Assembly (NCBI RefSeq): GCF_901709675.1
Contig: NC_051098.1
Span: forward strand, 15,307,464 to 15,371,463
Direction: 5' to 3'
Length of the DNA stretch: 64,000 nucleotides
Origin: Syngnathus acus
Taxonomy: Eukaryota; Chordata; Actinopteri; Syngnathiformes; Syngnathidae
In this document: positions 60,871 through 64,000 of the stretch, one piece after another
Numbering within the stretch: the first letter of the stretch is position 1
Layout: the number at the start of each line of letters is the position of its first letter
The notes under the pieces: model-generated
What the model was told of the DNA's origin: nothing
Databases searched by the model: none
Seen by the model: only the letters and a program-made list of their open reading frames with translations
Program-made: the position numbers and the translations under genes

Positions 60871-61670
60871 GAAGCATTTTTGCTCCACCTTCACCGCCAC
60901 CACTTGCCCGCCCTCCGCCGCCTGAACCAAACCAAGTCCCTCGCCGAACCGTCACGCCTCCATCTCGTTCCAAATCTGCCCGCTTGTCTCCTTCGCTGCT
61001 TTCCCGCACTCCTGAGCCCCCAGCACAGAAGACCGCCACCATCCTTCACCCGCTTGTGTGGCATCATCCGGGCGAATGCGTCTTACTTCCCCCGAAGAGA
61101 CGAGAGAGGAAAGGGATTGTGTATTGTCATGGTTTCTGTCCCAGCTTCCTGTGCTTCGCTCTCCTTTCCTTACAACTTTCTACATTCGCCACTAAATTAT
61201 TACTGTCAAATGCAAAAATTGTGGGAAAAAAAAGTCAAGTTATAGTGAAAACTTTAGTAGAAAGTCAGTCTTAAGATTAAAAAAAGAGAAACAACACTGT
61301 ATAAAAAAAAAGAAAAAAAAGATTGCTAATTATCTCGAAGCATTTTAAGTTGGACTGTAAAGTATCTCAACCTGTTTTTATTCTGCACAAATGGTAGTTT
61401 TCAACTGAGAAATGTTTATTTGAAGGTGCTAAAAGAGTGTAAAGGAAACATGCCTGCCTTGTAGTGGAGTCGTAGCTTTTGGTAAATACATTCACTCAAA
61501 TTGCTCTTCAACATTTTGTAAATGTTGATTTTTTTTCCGACACGAGTCATTTTCCAAAAGAATCGGTGTGTTAATATCGTTCATCCTACTGTGTTCAGAA
61601 ACTTTATTTGAAGGAAGAACATGTTCATGTACAGATATGTAAAATAAAGAATAAACTTTGTTTTCTAGAC
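60871..61670 (+). other. schip1: schip1 3' untranslated region
   Basis: About 800 bases without open coding follow the stop codon. The first 200 are C-rich (CCACC, CCGCC blocks) and the rest is AT-rich. The 3' end is placed 20-25 bases after the AATAAA at 61,643; the exact cleavage site is inferred. Confidence 0.7.
61643..61648 (+). terminator. schip1: Canonical AATAAA poly(A) signal of schip1
   Basis: AATAAA is followed by a second partial signal (ATAAAC, 61,651) and a GT/T-rich stretch (CTTTGTTTTC), the usual arrangement for cleavage and polyadenylation. It lies 773 bp after the stop codon. Confidence 0.65.
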
Positions 61671-62361
61671 GCTTTTGCCAAACACTTCCTCTTTCAGCCG
61701 AGAATGAGATGTTCACCGCACGGTGTTTTCACTGCACTGCCGGCAGAGTGATGTTTAAATTAACTTGTAAAGGCCAGGAAACTCCTGGCTTCCGACACTC
61801 GCTCACCACTGCAGTTTCTCGATGTGCTGTCATTCTGAACCGACCTTGAACGCAACAAATGCGTCTTTTTTTGATCAAGAGAGAGAGAGAGAGATTGGGA
61901 AATACAAGGTGTGAGAGATGATGTCATATGAAATGATTCAAAAGACAGTTTATATTTATATATGTATGTATATACATATACATAACATACATACACACAC
62001 ATATAAAGCACTTTTACTTATCCACCACAGTGGCGGACAAACAGACAGACTATCACTCGTCAAGCCCAGTGGTCGAGATAGAGACATTTACTAGTTAAAA
62101 TATTTTTACTCAAATAATCTAATACCTCTTGAGCGCCTCCTGGAGTTCTAAACATACAGGCATTGCATTTTTTTGAAATTTTACTTACGAAACCAGCGGC
62201 CAATAACCGCCTCTGCACTGGATTTATAATACACAACATTAGTCATTATTCAACACCAACTTCCCTTTATTTGCTTTTCGGCTTCCGACAGGTCACCGCT
62301 GACTTTCTGCCAGGGCGAGGGTGTGAATATCCCCCGAGAATAATCCAAAGAAAACCCAACA
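61671..62361. other. Intergenic spacer schip1-il12a with il12a proximal promoter
   Basis: About 690 bp between the schip1 poly(A) site and the il12a TATA box. Contains a short (GA)n run (61,878-61,893) and a TATATGTATG/CATACATACA-type AT stretch (61,950-62,000). Immune-type promoter sites must lie here if il12a is inducible, but none was clear enough to list. Confidence 0.6.
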
Positions 62362-62368
62362 TATAAAA
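62362..62368 (+). promoter_or_regulatory. il12a: TATA box of il12a
   Basis: TATAAAA lies 46 bases upstream of the proposed start codon at 62,414. A start of transcription about 30 bases downstream (near 62,392) would leave a 5' UTR of only about 20 bases. Cytokine genes commonly have TATA promoters; the assignment depends on the first exon being right. Confidence 0.5.
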
Positions 62369-62413
62369 CCAGAAGGTAAGAGGGAGACACAACATTGAAC
62401 ACACAAGACAAAG

Positions 62414-62432
62414 ATGACAAACTTTTATTTCT
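62414..62432 (+). CDS. il12a: il12a exon 1 (19 coding nt, start of signal peptide)
   Basis: ATG ACA AAC TTT TAT TTC T is followed by the donor GTGAGT. It leaves in phase 1 and exon 2 begins with AC, which completes a Tyr codon, so the frame is preserved. The combined N-terminus MTNFYFYVIRCLLVASALKW is a plausible signal peptide. The alternative, an unspliced start at 62,476, would read through the pyrimidine tract and acceptor of exon 2 and is less likely. Confidence 0.7.
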
Positions 62433-63772
62433 GTGAGTTGGATGAGACAAAGCATTCAGTTGAGTGCAGGTTTAAATGGTGTTTTTTTTCTTACTTGAAA
62501 TATTTCTCTCCCATTCAGACGTGATCAGGTGTTTGCTCGTTGCATCCGCGCTCAAGTGGCGCACCGCCACGTCACTGCCGGTGCACACGCAACTGAGCGC
62601 AGAAGAGTGCGCAAACTGCTCCGCGCTCTTTATGAACCTCTTGACAAATATCAGGGGGATCCTTAACAATGTAAGTACTTGTTGTTATTCAATTGTTATT
62701 TTATTATGCAGCAGCATGTGAAACTGCACTTTGCACATTGTTATGTTCTCAAGTATTTATTTATTTATTTATTTATTTTTAAGGACGTTTTGTTTTACGG
62801 CATCATGTCTGACAAAGCAACTGTGAGCAGCTTGGCCGAGACGCCGCAAGCCTGCGCACCTAACATTCAACAGGTGACCTTTTGTCTTTTTGCCTGGTAA
62901 AATGGGAATTATTGTTCATAACTTTTAGATGAAGCCATACATTTTTTTTTTTTTTTTAATTGAGACGAATGTGAGAATTAAAAGCGAAAACGAAAATGAG
63001 AAAATTTTAGTCCTAAAAGCTCACCTGTATTTACCTATAATCTTGTTGAATTTTTAATCATTTAAATGATTACGTTTCTTTTTTTATCTCATTATTCAAA
63101 AAAGATCAAATCAATTTTAAAAAAATGTGTTTTAATGACTAATATATTTAAATGTTCTAACATGTCATAATAATATAAATGAAATATAAACAAATAGAAA
63201 TGTATACATTTTAAACGTGGGTTATACTTATCCATCTTTTACATATGGTCATTGGATTTTTTTCTCATCTACACTTTTTTTTACGCCATAGAATTCCAAC
63301 TGCATGGCTCAAAGAAGTACACCCTTCAGTGAGGTAACTAGTTTTAATTTTGATGTTTATTGACTGTACAATTATTGGCCATTTTTTTGGCAATATTTTC
63401 ACACTCGAATGAGATCCGGCTCAAATTCTGACAATAACATGCTTGATAAAAAAAAAAAAATTGCCAAGTGACACAATGCTTTTGCTCCTCACAGAGTGAA
63501 TGTCTCATGAGCATCATGAAGGACATTGTCCACTATGAGGCTCTCATTAAGTCCTACCTCAAGTTGACTCTGAAAAGCCCCGATGAAGAAAAGGCTCTTC
63601 TGAGCCCGACCCTGAAAATTATTCAGAACCTGAAGGTGCGAGTTTGTTTTGGCGGGTCGTGTAAGAAAATATTAAAAAATAATATCTTCTTATAAATGAC
63701 CTAAAATGATGGATTGTTTTGTTTTCACAGAATTGTTTCCCGAGATTCAATGGAGGGATGAACCCTGCAGAG
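62414..63772 (+). CDS. il12a: il12a, interleukin-12 subunit alpha (p35); 3' end beyond window
   Basis: The visible join is 62414-62432, 62519-62670, 62784-62873, 63292-63333, 63495-63635, 63731-63772, giving 162 residues; more exons must follow outside the window. The protein has a short signal peptide (MTNFYFYVIRCLLVASALKW, cleavage probably near RTATS|LPVH), then a four-helix-bundle cytokine. Cysteines occur in EECANC, QACAPN, NSNCMAQR, SECLMS and NCFPRF, as expected for fish p35. IL-12 p35 pairs with p40 to form secreted IL-12, which drives Th1 and interferon-gamma responses. In mammals p35 also pairs with EBI3. Position right after schip1 matches human 3q25. Identity rests on exon layout, the helix containing LMSIMKDIVHYEALIKSYLK and synteny. 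Confidence 0.88.
62519..62670 (+). CDS. il12a: il12a exon 2 (signal peptide end, helix A)
   Basis: The acceptor TCTCCCATTCAG follows an 86-bp intron and the donor is GTAAGT. It encodes VIRCLLVASALKWRTATS, then LPVHTQLSAEECANCSALF and MNLLTNIRGILNN. The last part is an amphipathic helix with two nearby cysteines. Confidence 0.85.
62757..62780. repeat. (TTTA)n tract in il12a intron 2
   Basis: Five to six TTTA units immediately before the acceptor of il12a exon 3. They serve as its pyrimidine/T-rich tract. Confidence 0.9.
62784..62873 (+). CDS. il12a: il12a exon 3
   Basis: 90 nt, 30 codons, phase 0 at both ends, encoding DVLFYGIMSDKATVSSLAET then PQACAPNIQQ. The short acidic-polar loop with one cysteine corresponds in position to the mammalian segment LEFYPCTSEEIDHEDI. 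The preceding intron (113 bp) ends in a (TTTA)n tract at 62,757-62,780. Confidence 0.85.
63292..63333 (+). CDS. il12a: il12a exon 4
   Basis: 42 nt, 14 codons, encoding NSNCMAQRSTPFSE. The acceptor is GCCATAG and the donor GTAACT, phase 0. Mammalian p35 has a small exon at the same place (NESCLNSRETSFIT) with the same cysteine and Arg-Ser/Thr pattern, which strongly supports the p35 call. Confidence 0.85.
63495..63635 (+). CDS. il12a: il12a exon 5 (long helix)
   Basis: 141 nt, 47 codons, encoding SECLMSIMKDIVHYEALIKS, then YLKLTLKSPDEEKALLSPTL and KIIQNLK. The helix SIMKDIVHYEALIKSYL corresponds to SSIYEDLKMYQVEFKTM of mammalian p35. The acceptor is CCTCACAG and the donor GTGCGA. Confidence 0.88.
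63731..63772 (+). CDS. il12a: il12a exon 6 (last visible exon)
   Basis: 42 nt, encoding NCFPRFNGGMNPAE after the acceptor TTTTCACAG. The donor would be GAG|GTCTTT, which is weak. Reading on instead gives an AT-rich low-complexity peptide and a stop, so splicing here is more likely. The rest of the gene lies beyond 64,000. Confidence 0.7.
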
Positions 63773-64000
63773 GTCTTTTTTATTTATTTTTATTCCTTCT
63801 TGCTTTAGGTCTTCATGTCTAAAAATGATGTAGAGTTAAAATAATTGAATAACAAAATAATTAAATACAATCCAGACTCAATCTGACAACACTTGTCAGA
63901 CAGTAAAAGTGCTCAAGAGACTAACATAATTGTCTTCATGCTATTTTCAACTCTTTAAATGGGCTAGTAATGTGTAGAAAGAAATAACAGATGACATATT

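Noticed and set aside
62476-62518. Alternative il12a start MVFFFLLEIFLSHS
   Set aside because: These codons are the T-rich tract and acceptor of exon 2; an upstream exon in matching phase with a TATA box explains the N-terminus better.

Overview
This window is vertebrate nuclear DNA, almost certainly from a teleost fish. The reasons are intron-exon genes with GT/AG splice sites, many microsatellites, and repeat types typical of fish: a tRNA-headed SINE, mariner-type MITEs with ATAAGTCGC or ATAAGACG ends, and hAT-type CAGGGGTGTC ends. Two genes are recognisable, both on the + strand: schip1 (schwannomin-interacting protein 1, the 3' part of the IQCJ-SCHIP1 locus) and il12a (interleukin-12 alpha, p35). 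The same two genes are neighbours in human (3q25), so this is an old conserved linkage. No transposon-encoded protein, tRNA gene or other host gene could be supported. IQCJ exons were looked for and not found; they probably lie upstream of the window.

Layout. 1-28,000 is noncoding apart from repeats: three copies of a dispersed repeat beginning near AAAAGTCTACACACCC (two of them here), a 444-bp MITE at 11,936-12,379, a SINE at 18,264-18,615, a (GAAA)n tract at 21,233 and an AT-rich block at 22,516-22,886. 28,020-28,657 is a CpG-rich candidate promoter and first exon encoding Met-Met-Thr, ending in a donor that is phase-compatible with the large exon at 31,465-32,211. 32,212-57,146 is a 24.9-kb intron. 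Inside it lies an alternative first exon (41,171-41,200, [10 protein letters not shown]) for the short isoform. The same intron holds a 177-bp MITE (38,275-38,448), a Helentron/HINE-like element built on a 134-bp minisatellite (44,104-45,607), an almost intact 5S rRNA-like gene followed by a decayed 5S-like copy (50,017-50,491), and a 16-unit 235-bp tandem array in which each unit is a long hairpin (51,733-55,391). 57,147-60,870 carries the six shared 3' exons of schip1, followed by its 3' UTR and poly(A) signal (61,643). 62,362-63,772 holds il12a: TATA box, a 19-nt first coding exon and five more exons. The gene runs out of the right edge.

How it works together. schip1 appears to make at least two proteins from two promoters. 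A long form of about 486 aa has an acidic, Ser-rich N-terminal half. A short form of 244 aa keeps only the conserved casein-kinase-type acidic/Ser stretch and the C-terminal coiled coil that binds merlin in mammals. il12a is an independent cytokine gene starting about 1.5 kb after the schip1 stop codon. The most unusual content is noncoding: the hairpin array preceded by two copies of a CRE + CCAAT + GC-box cassette, the subTIR-bounded minisatellite, and the 5S-like pair. Exon boundaries come from reading frame, splice motifs and remembered family sequence; no alignment or transcript data were available.
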